The notes: generated by a model not told the origin, from the letters alone. A stretch of 33,568 nt of DNA from Candidatus Sericytochromatia bacterium (GCA_035285325.1 JAYKJB010000051.1:1-33568); one strand, 5' to 3'. Numbered from the stretch's first letter, positions 1 through 9,043 are shown. Program-made: numbers and translations.

Positions 1-224
1 GACATCGGCATGTCGCGCAGCCAATCGTTGGCGGCGAACACGTGGAGGATTTCGTCGAAGATCGGCTTGGCCGGTTCTGCCAGACCGGGCAGGGCCAGGG
101 CCGTGTAGGCCAGAGCCACCGCGAGGGCCAGTAACCAGTCGAGCCAGCGCGCGTTGTTACCGTCTTGTTCCGTCAAAGGGGTCACGGACGCACCATTACC
201 GGGGGCCTTGGTTCGGGGAATCAA
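1..224 (-). CDS. N-terminus of a GT39/PMT-type membrane glycosyltransferase (partial)
   Basis: The minus-strand frame runs off the left edge, so only the first 60-74 residues are seen. After a polar N-terminus comes one hydrophobic segment (WLLALAVALAYTALALPGL), then PIFDEILHVFAANDWL. A first transmembrane helix followed by a P-x-x-x-FDE-x-H stretch is the hallmark of the dolichyl-phosphate-mannose/polyprenol-phosphate sugar transferases (PMT, GT39), where this acidic pair sits at the outer membrane face. Two starts are possible: TTG at 224, overlapping the spoVS stop by four bases (TTGA), or GTG at 185. Neither has a convincing ribosome site, and the overlap suggests coupling to spoVS. The family rests on a short motif, so the substrate cannot be named. 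Confidence 0.55.
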   Translation of the reverse strand, partial: MIPRTKAPGNGASVTPLTEQDGNNARWLDWLLALAVALAYTALALPGLAEPAKPIFDEILHVFAANDWLRDMPM

Positions 225-481
225 CGAGGCTCGACAATCAACTTGATGGCTGTGCGTTCTTCGCCATCGATCTGGATGTCAATGAAGGCTGGCACGCAGA
301 CCAGGTCCATCCCACTCGGCGCCACGTAACCGCGGGCGATCGCGATCGCCTTGACCGCCTGGTTCAGCGCCCCCGCACCAATGGCCTGCATCTCCGCCTT
401 CCCATGCTCTCTCAGGACCCCGGCCAGGGCCCCGGCCACGGAACTGGGATTGGACTTTGCGGAAACTTTGAGGACGTCCAC
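221..481 (-). CDS. spoVS: Stage V sporulation protein S
   Basis: This 86-residue protein matches the SpoVS family over its whole length: it opens MDVLKVSAKSNPSSVAGALA, contains IGAGALNQAVKAIAIARG and ends in DIQIDGEERTAIKLIVEPR, nearly residue for residue like the Bacillus protein as I recall it. SpoVS is a small Alba-like fold protein needed for late spore coat/cortex stages in Bacillus, but it also occurs in non-sporulating Deinococcus-Thermus and others, where its role is unclear. The start is GTG at 481, with GGAGG at 487-491 five bases upstream. It follows rny and ymdB as in Bacillus. Presence of this gene alone does not show that the organism makes spores. Confidence 0.95.
   Translation of the reverse strand: MDVLKVSAKSNPSSVAGALAGVLREHGKAEMQAIGAGALNQAVKAIAIARGYVAPSGMDLVCVPAFIDIQIDGEERTAIKLIVEPR
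336..349. repeat. Two overlapping HIP1 octamers (GCGATCGC)
   Basis: Two copies of GCGATCGC (336-343 and 342-349) overlap by two bases inside spoVS. The other copies in the window start at 3291, 6225, 6294, 9215, 9669, 10783, 15299, 22946, 24074, 24439, 28121, 29605, 30280, 32997 and 33352. Most are extended to GGCGATCGCC. All copies fall inside genes and on no particular strand, as expected for the cyanobacterial highly iterated palindrome HIP1. Confidence 0.85.
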
Positions 482-568
482 GGGGGCCTCCAGAGATGCG
501 GCGACGATGAGAGCTGGGTATGTGACCTGGAGAGATGGGGTGTGGCACCAGGTGACAGGAGGGCCAAT

Positions 569-607
569 TTAAAGCGGGATGCGGTATTGAAGGTTTTTAA
601 GTTTCAT
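569..607 (-). other. Twelve-codon open frame after ymdB
   Basis: Thirteen bases after the ymdB stop a short frame, MKLKNLQYRIPL then TAA, occupies an AT-rich patch between ymdB and spoVS. A G-rich stretch (GGGTGGG) precedes the ATG. It may be a chance frame; the AT-rich patch could equally hold a spoVS promoter, although I found no well-spaced -35/-10 pair. Confidence 0.15.
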
Positions 608-619
608 GATAGCCCACCC

Positions 620-1408
620 TCAGCGGTAGTTCAAGCGTTCAATCGCGACACTATGGCCTGTCCGGGTGTCTACGCGGAGCCGCACCGCATTGAACTGACT
701 GGGACCGGAGGCCACCTCGAGCTTGGTGGGGAATGGGGTCTTCATCTTGCGGATGGCCAACTCGGTCTTCACCCCGATGACGGCGTCACGGGGGCCACAC
801 ATGCCGACGTCACTGAGGAAAGCCGTTCCGCCAGCCAGAATCGTCTCGTCCGCAGTTTGCACGTGCGTGTGGGTACCCAGGCAGGCGCTGACCCGGCCAT
901 CCACGTAGCGGGCGAGGGCGATTTTCTCCGCCGTTGCCTCCGCATGCACGTCGACCAGGATCACTTGTGCCTGGCCGGCGATTTCCGCTATCACCCGATC
1001 GAGGCAGACGAAGGGACAATCCACGGGCGGCATGAAGGCGCGGCCCATCACGTTCACGACGGCCACCTGGACCCCTGCCACCTCCAGCAGGGTCCAGCCG
1101 CGCCCCGGGGTCCCTTCGGGGTAGTTGGCTGGGCGCAGCAAACGCCGTTGCTCCCCGATGAACCCGAAGATCTCAGCCTTGTCCCAGGTGTGATTGCCCA
1201 TGGTCAGAACCTGAATCCCCAGATCGACCAGTTCCTGGCAGACGGGCTCCGTGAGGCCGAAGCCGCCTGCCGCATTTTCAGCATTCGCCACGATCAGGTC
1301 GGGGATGTCGGCCCTGCGCATATCTTGCAGGGTCTGTGCTACTGCATCCCGACCCGGTCTTCCGACGATGTCGCCAATGAACAGAACATCCAGGAAGGCG
1401 GCGCTCAC
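620..1408 (-). CDS. ymdB: YmdB-type metallophosphoesterase (2',3'-cyclic nucleotide phosphodiesterase)
   Basis: The 262-residue protein begins [20 protein letters not shown], with the metal-binding GDIVG motif of the TIGR00282/YmdB family near residue 12. NAENAAGG follows near residue 42, GNHTWD near residue 72, [10 protein letters not shown] in the middle, and [11 protein letters not shown] toward the C-terminus, giving the usual set of Asp, Asn and His ligands for a two-metal site. Family members hydrolyse 2',3'-cyclic nucleotides and in Bacillus affect biofilm and motility decisions. The start is GTG at 1408, overlapping the rny stop as GTGA, so the two genes are translationally coupled. 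Pairing with an RNase Y gene is conserved in many phyla and fits a role downstream of RNA decay. Length is normal for the family. Confidence 0.95.
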   Translation of the reverse strand: MSAAFLDVLFIGDIVGRPGRDAVAQTLQDMRRADIPDLIVANAENAAGGFGLTEPVCQELVDLGIQVLTMGNHTWDKAEIFGFIGEQRRLLRPANYPEGTPGRGWTLLEVAGVQVAVVNVMGRAFMPPVDCPFVCLDRVIAEIAGQAQVILVDVHAEATAEKIALARYVDGRVSACLGTHTHVQTADETILAGGTAFLSDVGMCGPRDAVIGVKTELAIRKMKTPFPTKLEVASGPSQFNAVRLRVDTRTGHSVAIERLNYR

Positions 1409-3066
1409 TTGGCGTACTCGGTGACGCGGGTTTCCCGCACGACCGTCACTTTGATCTGCCCGGGGTATTCCAGTTCGCCCTCGATCTTCTTGGCGATGTC
1501 GCGCGCCAGGACGGCCGATTGGGTGTCATCGACCAGTTGGGGTTGGACCACGATGCGGATCTCCCGTCCCGCCTGCACGGCGTAGGAGCGTTCCACCCCG
1601 TGGAATGATTTGGCGATGCGTTCGAGTTTCTCGAGGCGCTTGATGTAGATGTCGATGGTGTCTCGCCTGGCGCCTGGCCGGGCGGCCGAGATGGCATCCG
1701 CCACCTGGACCAGCACGGCCTCGACCGTTTCTTGGGGCACGTCCAGATGGTGGGCCGAGACGGCATTGACCACCCGGGGGTTTTCGCCGTGGCGACGGCA
1801 CAGATCGCCGCCCACCAGCGCGTGCGGCCCCTCGACCTCGTGAGAGAGGGCTTTGCCGATGTCGTGCAGCAGACCTGCCCGGCGAGCCAGGTGAATGTCA
1901 GCCCCCAGTTCCGCTGCCATCGAGGCCGCGATGTGGGCGACTTCGATGGAATGACGCAAGACGTTCTGGCCGTAAGAGGTGCGAAACCGCAAGCGCCCCA
2001 GCACCCGGATCAGCTCGGGATGAAGGCCCTGTATCTGAGCCTCGATCGCGGCATTTTCACCATCTTCACGAATTTTCTGGTCGACTTCTTCCCGGGCCTT
2101 CTCCACCAGTTCGTCGATGCGTGTCGGGTGAATGCGGCCATCCGCGATCAGACGTTCCAGCGCGAGCCTCGCCACCTCCCTGCGAACGGGGTCAAAACTC
2201 GACAGGATGACCGCCTCAGGCGTGTCGTCGATGATCAGGTCGATGCCTGTCGCCGCTTCAATGGCTCGGATGTTGCGTCCCTCTCGCCCGATGATGCGGC
2301 CTTTCATCTCGTCGCTGGGAAGGGAGACGACCGTGACGGTGGCATCCACCGTGTGATCGACCGCGCAGCGTTGAATCGAGGTCGTGATGATCTCCCGCGC
2401 TTTCTTGTCAGCCATTTCGCGGGCTTGCGCCTCGGCTTCGCGGATCATCACCCCCGATTCGTGTCGCAGTTCGTCCTCCAGCCGTTTCAGCAGTTCTTGC
2501 CGGGCCGCCTCTCGAGACAGACCACTGAGTCTTTCGAGTTCGGCCAGCGCCCGCGTCCACTGTTCGTCGAGGGCTGCCTGGCGGCCGCTCAAGGATTCCT
2601 CAAACTCCCGCTCGCGGTCATCCAGCCGATGTTCCCGTTCCCGGAGGATTCCTTCGCGCTGGGCCAGCGCCTCTTGCTTCCGTTCAAGCGCTTCTTCTTT
2701 ACTTTGGAGGCGCTGTTCGTTGCGCTTCAGCTCCTGTCGTTCGAGCCCGATGGCTTCCTCTTTTTTGGCGGCCTGGGCCTCCACTTCCGCCAGCGCGCGC
2801 TGCCGTTCTCGCTCGTTCTCGAGCAGGGCCTCGCCCTTCATGCGGTCCGCTTCCGCGACCGCCGCGAGCCGGGCGTTCTCCCCTGCCATCTGGGCCTGTT
2901 TCGACTTGTGATATTTGCGGTTGGCCAGAAACAGGCAGATGGCCCCGATGATGAACGTGGCGACCGCAATGAGCTGGTAGCCCACCAGCGCCAGATTGAT
3001 GTAGTTGGGTTCGGAATTCAAGGCAGAATCCCATCTAGCCACGGTCGCAACAAGCCGGGGCGACAT
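1405..3066 (-). CDS. rny: Ribonuclease Y
   Basis: This is a membrane-anchored endoribonuclease that starts mRNA decay. It has an N-terminal transmembrane helix ([20 protein letters not shown]), a long charged coiled coil rich in E, R, K and Q, a KH RNA-binding domain with the [12 protein letters not shown] loop, and an HD phosphohydrolase domain with [18 protein letters not shown] as metal centre. The start is uncertain. The frame stays open to a GTG at 3177. I chose the ATG at 3066 (553 residues); a TTG at 3021 would put the helix closer to the N-terminus (538 residues), nearer the usual 510-530. No start has a strong ribosome site. The gene lies after recA and overlaps ymdB by four bases. 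Confidence 0.93.
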   Translation of the reverse strand: MSPRLVATVARWDSALNSEPNYINLALVGYQLIAVATFIIGAICLFLANRKYHKSKQAQMAGENARLAAVAEADRMKGEALLENERERQRALAEVEAQAAKKEEAIGLERQELKRNEQRLQSKEEALERKQEALAQREGILREREHRLDDREREFEESLSGRQAALDEQWTRALAELERLSGLSREAARQELLKRLEDELRHESGVMIREAEAQAREMADKKAREIITTSIQRCAVDHTVDATVTVVSLPSDEMKGRIIGREGRNIRAIEAATGIDLIIDDTPEAVILSSFDPVRREVARLALERLIADGRIHPTRIDELVEKAREEVDQKIREDGENAAIEAQIQGLHPELIRVLGRLRFRTSYGQNVLRHSIEVAHIAASMAAELGADIHLARRAGLLHDIGKALSHEVEGPHALVGGDLCRRHGENPRVVNAVSAHHLDVPQETVEAVLVQVADAISAARPGARRDTIDIYIKRLEKLERIAKSFHGVERSYAVQAGREIRIVVQPQLVDDTQSAVLARDIAKKIEGELEYPGQIKVTVVRETRVTEYAK

Positions 3067-3229
3067 CGCCCCGCTCAGCGTCGAGCGATGGGCATTTGAT
3101 ATCGGGAACGAGCCGGTGCGGCCGTAAGCGAAGTCGTTGGAGGGAGCGGGGAGGGCGCGCAGGTAAGGCCTGGACACCCAGGGATCTTATTCCCTTCCGC
3201 CCGAGGATTGAACACCGTTCAAGGCGCGT

Positions 3230-4246
3230 TTATTGTCGAGCGCTGGGGTTGCTCGGCTCCAACAAACCCGCCCGCTTACGCACCTCACGGGCGATCGCCT
3301 CGGCGGTCTCCGGGGCTTCCTTGATGGCCTCGCGGGCCGCGTCGCGCCCCTGGCCCAGGCGCTCGGAGCGGTACGAGTACCAGGCGCCACTGCGCTGAAC
3401 CACGTCGAATTCAACGGCCACATCGAGCAAGTTGCCTTCGGCCGAGATGCCCTCGCCGAACAGGATGTCGAACTCCGCCACACGAAACGGGGGAGACACC
3501 TTGTTCTTCACGACCTTCACCTTGACCCGGTTGCCATATTCGCTGCCGTCGCGCTTCAGCGTTTCGACGCGCCGGACCTCCAGGCGCACGCTGGCATAGA
3601 AGCGCAGGGCGCGACCGCCCGGCGTGGTTTCCGGGTTGCCATACATGACGCCGATTTTTTCCCGGATCTGGTTGATGAAGACCACCGTGCTGCGGCTCCG
3701 CCCGATGGCGGCCGTGAGTTTTCTCAGGGCCTGACTCATCAGCCGGGCTTGCAGTCCGACGTGGCTGTCGCCCATATCCCCTTCGATCTCCGCCTGGGGC
3801 ACCAGGGCGGCCACGGAGTCCACCACGATCACATCGACCGCGCCGGAGCGGACCAGGGCCTCGGTGATCTCCAAGGCTTGCTCGCCGGTGTCTGGCTGGC
3901 TGACCAGCAGGTTGTTGATATCGACCCCGATGGCCTCGGCGTAGCGAGGGTCAAGGGCGTGTTCCACGTCGACGAACGCAGCGGTCCCCCCCGCTTTCTG
4001 GGATTCCGCCACCACGTGCAGGGCCAGGGTCGTCTTGCCACCGGATTCCGGTCCATAGATTTCGATGATGCGGCCTTTGGGCAGGCCGCCCACCCCCAGG
4101 GCCAGGTCCAAGGCCAACGCGCCGGTGGAAATTGTCTCCACCCGCATGGCCGCCGCGTCTCCCAGCCTCATGATGGCGCCCTTACCAAACTGCTTTTCGA
4201 TGGCGGACAGGGCCGTGTCCAGCGCAATCTGGCGGTTCTTATCCAT
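3230..4246 (-). CDS. recA: Recombinase RecA
   Basis: The DNA-dependent ATPase of homologous recombination and SOS induction, 338 residues from ATG 4246. AGGAG lies 11 bases upstream, and the frame upstream of this ATG is not RecA-like. It starts [20 protein letters not shown] as the family does. The Walker A loop is GPESGGKTT (residues 65-73), with Gly where most RecAs have Ser; the same variant is known in Deinococcus, and Lys71 and Thr72 are intact. Walker B is [10 protein letters not shown], and [22 protein letters not shown] covers the DNA-binding loop 2 region. The C-terminus is short and ends in basic residues, without the acidic tail of the E. coli protein. I see no clear LexA box upstream. 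The order recA-rny-ymdB-spoVS resembles Firmicutes. Confidence 0.98.
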   Translation of the reverse strand: MDKNRQIALDTALSAIEKQFGKGAIMRLGDAAAMRVETISTGALALDLALGVGGLPKGRIIEIYGPESGGKTTLALHVVAESQKAGGTAAFVDVEHALDPRYAEAIGVDINNLLVSQPDTGEQALEITEALVRSGAVDVIVVDSVAALVPQAEIEGDMGDSHVGLQARLMSQALRKLTAAIGRSRSTVVFINQIREKIGVMYGNPETTPGGRALRFYASVRLEVRRVETLKRDGSEYGNRVKVKVVKNKVSPPFRVAEFDILFGEGISAEGNLLDVAVEFDVVQRSGAWYSYRSERLGQGRDAAREAIKEAPETAEAIAREVRKRAGLLEPSNPSARQ

Positions 4247-4372
4247 GGGCGGTGCGGCTCCTGATGCGAAGCAAATGGGAGGACAGGCCCATGCTACCAC
4301 GTGCCTCCGGTCCTCCAGAGGCCGCGCGAGGTCGCCTGCAAACCTGACGGTTCGGCCGGCCGGCAGATGGTT

Positions 4373-4405
4373 GCTGCCTCTGCCCTTGCCCAGGGCAGAG
4401 GCAGC
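4373..4405 (-). terminator. Strong hairpin between carboxypeptidase gene and recA
   Basis: A perfect 13-bp inverted repeat (GCTGCCTCTGCCC at 4373-4385 and its complement at 4393-4405) has a 7-base loop and lies about 30 bases past the carboxypeptidase stop. There is no T-run on either side, so it is a likely but non-canonical terminator or mRNA-stabilising stem. Confidence 0.6.
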
Positions 4406-4436
4406 GCTCCAGGAGGGCTTTCAGGTCCTCAATGCT

Positions 4437-5717
4437 TCAGCGCGCGCGGCGCTTGGTGGTCGTTTGCAACACCTGGGCAGGGTTGTCCGCGATCGAGAGC
4501 AGGTACATGGCCCCCGCTCGGTTCTCTCCGATCAGTTCCTGGGCCCGCTTGAAGGGCGGATCGAAGCCGTCCATGCGTCCTCCGATCTCGGTGGTGAAGT
4601 AGGGCACGTGCAGTTCACCGTAGACGAAGTCGCGGATTGTGCCGCAGGTGGGGTACAGCGAGCTGGCCTGAATGGGCTTGTAACGGTTGAAACTGGCCAG
4701 CTTGCGGCCGATGGTTTCAAGCATTGGAGCATCGGGGGCCGGCGACGCGGTCCAACCCCACGGCCACATCACGAGGTTCGAGTAGCTGTGGTAGTCCATC
4801 CCGATCTTGAGGTTGGGAATCCCCGACAGAAAGGCCTTGATGGCCTGCGTCTCCGGTTCGGAAGCGGGAGCAGGACCCTGGTAGGTGTCCGACCGTGGCG
4901 AGTCACTCGAACCGCCGTTGTCGAAGCCCCACTTGAAGGGAAAATTGCGATTCAGATCGACGCCCATGCCAACGTCGAAGGCGTGGGTGTTTTTCCGCCA
5001 GTCAGCCCCGGCCTCGGCCCGAACGTGGCCATCGGGGTTGGCCATCGGCATCACGTAGACCACGCGGGTGTCCAGCAATTGCTTGACCTCACCGCCGGAC
5101 GCGTACCCTGTCAGCAGGTCCTGAATGAGCCGCATGGCCAGTTCGACGGGGACCAGCTCTCGCGCGTGCACGTTGGCGGTGAAGGCCACGGCAGGGCGTT
5201 TCGACGCGTCGCCGGGTCCGGTGATGCGGACGGTCCACAGCTGGCGGTCCGCCTTGCCTTGGGTGGTCTCCCAAGACGGCCCCGCGCTCTTCAGCTGCAT
5301 GATCTCCGGATGCTTGGCGGCCAGGGATTGAAGCTCGCTGGTGAGCTGGGCGTAGGTTCGGTAGCCCCGGTCGAACTGGTTCCGCACGCCCATGCCGGGG
5401 GCATTGGCCGGTTCGATGGTCAGGCGCAATTTCTGGGCCTGCAAGCGTTTCAGGTTTTCGGCTGAAATTCGGCCAAACGCCCGCTGCTGGTCCATTTCGG
5501 CGCCGAACAAGTCGAGGCCGCCCGCCACCGCTGCTTGCAGTTCGGCAGGGGAGCGGTAATCCAAGCGCACGTAAAGCGATTCCCCCTGGGCCGTCGTGAC
5601 CGCGGAGGCCAGGGGCACGAGGCCCGCGCCACGGCAGGCCGACAGGCCCCCCATCAGCAAGACGGTCGCCGCGAGCATCCGGGCTGCGAGTGGGACGAGA
5701 CGGGAAGAATGCGCCAT
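4437..5717 (-). CDS. M14 zinc carboxypeptidase, lipoprotein
   Basis: A metallo-exopeptidase of the carboxypeptidase A (M14) family, 426 residues. The N-terminus has a signal with lipobox LSAC (MLAATVLLMGGLSAC), so it is probably tethered to a membrane outside the cytoplasm. Zinc ligands are visible as H184-A-R-E187 and H310 (DYHSYSN). DLNRNFPFKWG supplies the Arg/Asn that hold the substrate carboxylate, and E377 (TTEIGG) is the catalytic glutamate. About 100 residues between signal and catalytic domain resemble the propeptide region of M14A enzymes. The gene is monocistronic, with a hairpin after its stop. It likely trims amino acids from exported or environmental peptides, in line with pepF and the POT transporter nearby. 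Bond specificity cannot be read from the sequence. Confidence 0.93.
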   Translation of the reverse strand: MAHSSRLVPLAARMLAATVLLMGGLSACRGAGLVPLASAVTTAQGESLYVRLDYRSPAELQAAVAGGLDLFGAEMDQQRAFGRISAENLKRLQAQKLRLTIEPANAPGMGVRNQFDRGYRTYAQLTSELQSLAAKHPEIMQLKSAGPSWETTQGKADRQLWTVRITGPGDASKRPAVAFTANVHARELVPVELAMRLIQDLLTGYASGGEVKQLLDTRVVYVMPMANPDGHVRAEAGADWRKNTHAFDVGMGVDLNRNFPFKWGFDNGGSSDSPRSDTYQGPAPASEPETQAIKAFLSGIPNLKIGMDYHSYSNLVMWPWGWTASPAPDAPMLETIGRKLASFNRYKPIQASSLYPTCGTIRDFVYGELHVPYFTTEIGGRMDGFDPPFKRAQELIGENRAGAMYLLSIADNPAQVLQTTTKRRAR

Positions 5718-5757
5718 GCGTGGAAAAACCTCGGGCGGGCGGGGAGTAGACCCTCCG

Positions 5758-5763
5758 ATTATC
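5758..5763 (-). promoter_or_regulatory. Possible -10 element for the carboxypeptidase gene
   Basis: On the minus strand GATAAT lies about 40 bases before the ATG, in an AT-rich spacer (5718-5821). No good -35 hexamer is found at standard distance, so this is tentative. Confidence 0.3.
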
Positions 5764-5821
5764 GCCCGTCAGCCCTGGTGACTTGTTTGTCTTTTGTTTA
5801 AGTTAGGGTGTATTTAGGGTT

Positions 5822-6685
5822 TTATTGATGCAAGCGCTGGGCCAGCACGACCCGTTCGATGCCACTCAGGTCGGCGCGCACCACCGCAGGGCCCCAGAAA
5901 CCGCTGGCTTCGACTTCCGCCACCACCTGGACGGCCTGCCCTGCGCCGACCTCGACCGCCAGCCAACCTCCCGGTTCCACGTACGTGGCTCCTTCTCTCG
6001 CAAACACGCGATACCAGCGCAGCGCGTCCTCGCCTGGGGTCAATGCCGCGATCGGTTCGTGGTCTCGCACCTCGGGTTCCAGGCCGGGGATATCCGCTTC
6101 TGCGATGTAAGGCGGGTTGCTGATCAGATAGCGTACGGGCTCCCGCAGCACCGACAGGCCGTCGCCGTGCCGGAACTCGATCTGCTCGGCCGCATCGAGG
6201 CGACTGGCATTTTCGCGAGCCACGGCGATCGCCTCCGAGGAGATGTCCGACGCGATCACGCGCATGTAGGGGAGGGATTTGGCCAGGCTGATGGCGATCG
6301 CCCCGCTTCCTGTGCCGATGTCCGCCGCCAGCACGGGCAGGGATGAGCCGCCCTCCTCCTCGAGATCGAGGATCGACTCCACCAAGGTCTCCGTGTCGGG
6401 ACGCGGGATCAAAACCGCTGGGCTGACCAGGAAGTTGAGCCCAAGAAACTCCGTCTCTCCCAGGATGTACTGAAGTGGTTCACGCTGCAGGCGACGTGCG
6501 AGCAGGCCTTGGAAGCATCGCCAGGCCGGCTCTTCCAGTTCCTCGGCGGTGCGATTGATCAGACGCAGGCGGTCCAGGCCGGTGGCGCGACCGAGCAGCA
6601 GGGAGGCTTCCAGGGAGCCCGTGTCGATGCCGGCATCGAGCAGTTGTCGCGATGACTGATAGAGGGCGTCACCGATGGTGGGCAA
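5822..6685 (-). CDS. prmC: Release factor glutamine N5-methyltransferase
   Basis: It methylates the glutamine of the GGQ motif in peptide-chain release factors, using S-adenosylmethionine. Seen are an N-terminal helical domain, the SAM-binding motif DIGTGSG (122-128) and the catalytic NPPY (190-193), in LISNPPYIAEADI, as in HemK/PrmC. The frame is open up to 6961, into the prfA coding region, but the upstream residues are a low-complexity proline/glycine run. I therefore chose TTG at 6685, which has GAGG eight bases upstream and gives 287 residues, the usual family length. The gene lies downstream of its substrate gene prfA, a common pairing, but here the spacer is about 230 bases and holds GC-rich inverted repeats. 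Confidence 0.95.
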   Translation of the reverse strand: MPTIGDALYQSSRQLLDAGIDTGSLEASLLLGRATGLDRLRLINRTAEELEEPAWRCFQGLLARRLQREPLQYILGETEFLGLNFLVSPAVLIPRPDTETLVESILDLEEEGGSSLPVLAADIGTGSGAIAISLAKSLPYMRVIASDISSEAIAVARENASRLDAAEQIEFRHGDGLSVLREPVRYLISNPPYIAEADIPGLEPEVRDHEPIAALTPGEDALRWYRVFAREGATYVEPGGWLAVEVGAGQAVQVVAEVEASGFWGPAVVRADLSGIERVVLAQRLHQ

Positions 6686-6750
6686 GCGAAGTACCTCGAA
6701 CGGAGAGAGGCGGGCCGTCTTTCCTTCTCTCGACTTGAACGATGTCGCCT

Positions 6751-6814
6751 GGGGGGCCCGGCCAGGGTGTGGGCTTTGTACCCGCTGCCTTGGGCGGCCT
6801 TTGCATGGCCCCCC
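6751..6814. repeat. Inverted-repeat-bounded unit 1 in the prfA-prmC spacer
   Basis: GGGGGGCC at 6751-6758 is matched by GGCCCCCC at 6807-6814, framing 48 bases. With the neighbouring unit it fills most of the 229-base spacer between prfA and prmC. It could be a remnant of a small mobile repeat or an RNA structure; no other copy was noticed in this window. Confidence 0.4.
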
Positions 6815-6840
6815 AAAGATTGCCCCGCTGCCACGGGCTG

Positions 6841-6900
6841 GGGGAGGGAGAGCCAGGAGGGGCGAACCGCTTGCGGGGGAGCCACCACTGCTCCCTCCCC
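6841..6900. repeat. Inverted-repeat-bounded unit 2 after prfA
   Basis: GGGGAGGGAG at 6841-6850 and CTCCCTCCCC at 6891-6900 form a perfect 10-bp inverted repeat around 40 bases. It begins about 15 bases after the prfA stop (minus-strand direction), so it could also act as a terminator or attenuator between prfA and prmC. Confidence 0.5.
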
Positions 6901-6914
6901 AACGGAGCGGATCG

Positions 6915-7994
6915 TCAGGCGGATTGGGCGGTGAGTTTTTCGAGCCGCGCGCGCTGATCAAACGCGATCAATTCGCCCAGCAACTCATCGAGGTCGCCGG
7001 CCAGGATCTGATCGAGTTTGTGCAGGGTGACCTTGATCCGATGGTCCGTGACCCGGTTTTCCGGAAAGTTGTAGGTTCGGATCCGCTCCGAGCGGTCGCC
7101 CGTGCCGACCTGGCTGCGGCGTAGGTCTGACCGCTCGCTGGCCGCCTTCTCCGTCATCGCGTCGAGCAACTTGGTGCGCAGCATGGCCATGGCTTTCATG
7201 CGGTTTTGCAACTGCGAGCGCTCCTCCTGGCAGGCCACCACCACGCCGGTGGGCAGGTGGGTGATCCGCACGGCGGTTTCGACCTTGTTCACGTTCTGTC
7301 CACCGGCGCCGCCTGAGCGGAAGGTGTCGATTTGCAGATCCTTGGGGTTGATCTCCACGTCGACTTCCTCGGCTTCGGGCATGATCGCCACAGTGGCCGT
7401 CGAGGTATGAATCCGCCCCTGCGCCTCGGTCACCGGCACGCGCTGAACCCGATGGACGCCGGACTCGTATTTCATCTGGCGGTACACGCCCTCGCCCTTG
7501 ATCGAGAGCACGGCTTCCTTGACCCCGCCCAGCTCCGTTTCCTGCAAGTTCAGGAGTTCGGCTCGCCAGCCGCGCCGGTCTGCGTAGCGGGTGAACATAC
7601 GCAGCAGGTCCGCGGCGAACAGGTTGGATTCGTCACCACCCGCTCCCCCCCGGATTTCCACCAGGATGTTGCGATCGTCGTTGGGGTCTTTCGGCAGCAA
7701 CAAGATCTGCAGCCGCTCACCCAGGGCCGTTTCGCGGACCGTCAGGTCGTCCACTTCCGCCGCTGCCAGCTCCCGCAGTTCCACGTCGGTTTCGGTCTGG
7801 AGCATTGACTTGGCGTCTTTGAGTTCCTGGGTAACCCGCTGCCATTCATGGTAGGTCGTCACCGTCTCTTCCAGTTCGGCGCGGGCGCGGGCGAACTTCA
7901 TCAACCGGTCCTGGTCTGCCAGCACCGCCGGATCACTCAGAAGCTCGGTCAGTTCATGAAACTTGTGCTCAACTTCGCGCAGTTTGGCTTCCAT
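6915..7994 (-). CDS. prfA: Peptide chain release factor 1
   Basis: The class I release factor that reads UAA and UAG and triggers peptidyl-tRNA hydrolysis, 359 residues. The stop-codon tripeptide is PVT (187-189) in [17 protein letters not shown], as in Thermus RF1, rather than the SPF of RF2. The catalytic GGQ is at 231-233 in [11 protein letters not shown]. The N-terminal coiled-coil domain and C-terminal [13 protein letters not shown] segment are standard. The start is ATG at 7994. A TATCAT just upstream (about 8035-8042) could be a -10 element. The gene is followed by prmC, which modifies its GGQ glutamine. Confidence 0.97.
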   Translation of the reverse strand: MEAKLREVEHKFHELTELLSDPAVLADQDRLMKFARARAELEETVTTYHEWQRVTQELKDAKSMLQTETDVELRELAAAEVDDLTVRETALGERLQILLLPKDPNDDRNILVEIRGGAGGDESNLFAADLLRMFTRYADRRGWRAELLNLQETELGGVKEAVLSIKGEGVYRQMKYESGVHRVQRVPVTEAQGRIHTSTATVAIMPEAEEVDVEINPKDLQIDTFRSGGAGGQNVNKVETAVRITHLPTGVVVACQEERSQLQNRMKAMAMLRTKLLDAMTEKAASERSDLRRSQVGTGDRSERIRTYNFPENRVTDHRIKVTLHKLDQILAGDLDELLGELIAFDQRARLEKLTAQSA

Positions 7995-8119
7995 GAGCGG
8001 CTTTCCTTCGCCTCGGGGGTGCGGCCAGAACGCTCATGATAGCACGCGATGCGCCCACCTCGCTCCCGGCGCGCGATGTCACCTGCGTCGCAGGCCCGTG
8101 TCTCCTCCAAACGTCGCTG

Positions 8120-9043
8120 TCAGCCTGGCGCGTACCGGCCCGACGGCACCTCAATCAGACGCTTCTCCAGCTGGATGAGCACCCGTTCCTGGCGCAGCGC
8201 GTGCCGGGCCGGCGTGAAGCGCAGGCGCCCGCCGTCTTCAGATTGGGTCGTGAACCAGACGCGGTCGTGCCCCAGCAGTTCCGTGCAATGCCACAGGACG
8301 TGAGACAGCAAGGCCGTCGCGATGCCACGGCCCCGAAAAGCCGGGCGCACCCCGAACAGGATCAGCTCAGCCCCGCTGGTCTCGCGTACGACCAGTTCCG
8401 CAAAGCCGAGATAGGTGCTGCCGGTGCGGGCCGCGAACAGCAAGACGTCCGGGCGCTGGAGGTGTTCGAATACCGCCGGGCGGCTCCAGTCGAGCCGTTC
8501 GCGCCAGCCCAGCTCGGTTCCGATTTCCCCATAGAGGGCCAGGTAATCGCTTGACAGCATGTCCGGGCTCAGGCCGACCCGCACGCCGTCGGGCGCCTCG
8601 GGCGCCGGGATGCTGCCCCGTGCAGCTGACAGCAGGTACTCGCGCTCGCCTGACAGTTTGAAGCCCTGGTTCAGGAAGAAGCCCAGGATGTGGTCGTCGT
8701 CCAGATCGACTTTCAAGTGAAGCTGCTCGAGCCGTTCTGCCGCCGCCCACTGCAAGGCGGCCGTCAGCAAGGCGTGGCCATAAAGATCCGCGAGCTGGTC
8801 GGCCCAGAGCAACGGGCCGACCAGGGTCGGGGTGGCGGTGCGCTCATCGATCGCAATCAGGCCAACGGCCGATTCTGGAGAAGTTTCCAGCACTTTCAGG
8901 GTGAGGCCTTCGGGGGCTTCACAGAGGGCGTCGATGCGATAAGCGGGCGGGAGCCTGAACCACAGCGGTCGCGTTTCGGACGCGAACCGAGAGCAGAGCG
9001 TCATCCCGTCCGATGGCTGGAACGAGCGTACTTTCAGGGGCAT
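8120..9043 (-). CDS. Tandem GNAT-fold N-acetyltransferase
   Basis: A 307-residue protein that looks like two GNAT halves. Residues 1-140 end in GFFLNQGFKLSGEREYLL, the beta-strand/helix typical of the acceptor end of a GNAT domain. Residues 150-300 carry LILFGVRPAFRGRGIATALL with the acetyl-CoA pyrophosphate-binding R-G-R-G-I-A at 237-242. The first half lacks a clear R/Q-x-x-G-x-G/A loop and may be degenerate. The start is ATG 9043; the long frame upstream crosses the divergent promoter region and is not used. There is no strong ribosome site. The substrate is unknown. The gene is divergent from the 9170 operon, with an operator-like dyad between them, and lies upstream of prfA at 125 bases. 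Confidence 0.8.
   Translation of the reverse strand: MPLKVRSFQPSDGMTLCSRFASETRPLWFRLPPAYRIDALCEAPEGLTLKVLETSPESAVGLIAIDERTATPTLVGPLLWADQLADLYGHALLTAALQWAAAERLEQLHLKVDLDDDHILGFFLNQGFKLSGEREYLLSAARGSIPAPEAPDGVRVGLSPDMLSSDYLALYGEIGTELGWRERLDWSRPAVFEHLQRPDVLLFAARTGSTYLGFAELVVRETSGAELILFGVRPAFRGRGIATALLSHVLWHCTELLGHDRVWFTTQSEDGGRLRFTPARHALRQERVLIQLEKRLIEVPSGRYAPG

Noticed and set aside
404-1585. Open frame of 393 codons antisense to ymdB
   Set aside because: His/Asp-rich composition is typical of antisense translation in GC-rich DNA; ymdB on the other strand is unmistakable.
5803-5819. Two telomere-like TTAGGG hexamers 11 bases apart
   Set aside because: Only two copies in an ordinary AT-rich spacer; chance is sufficient.
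6686-6961. N-terminal extension of prmC into prfA
   Set aside because: The frame is open but proline/glycine-rich and unrelated to the family; the TTG at 6685 with GAGG gives the normal length.
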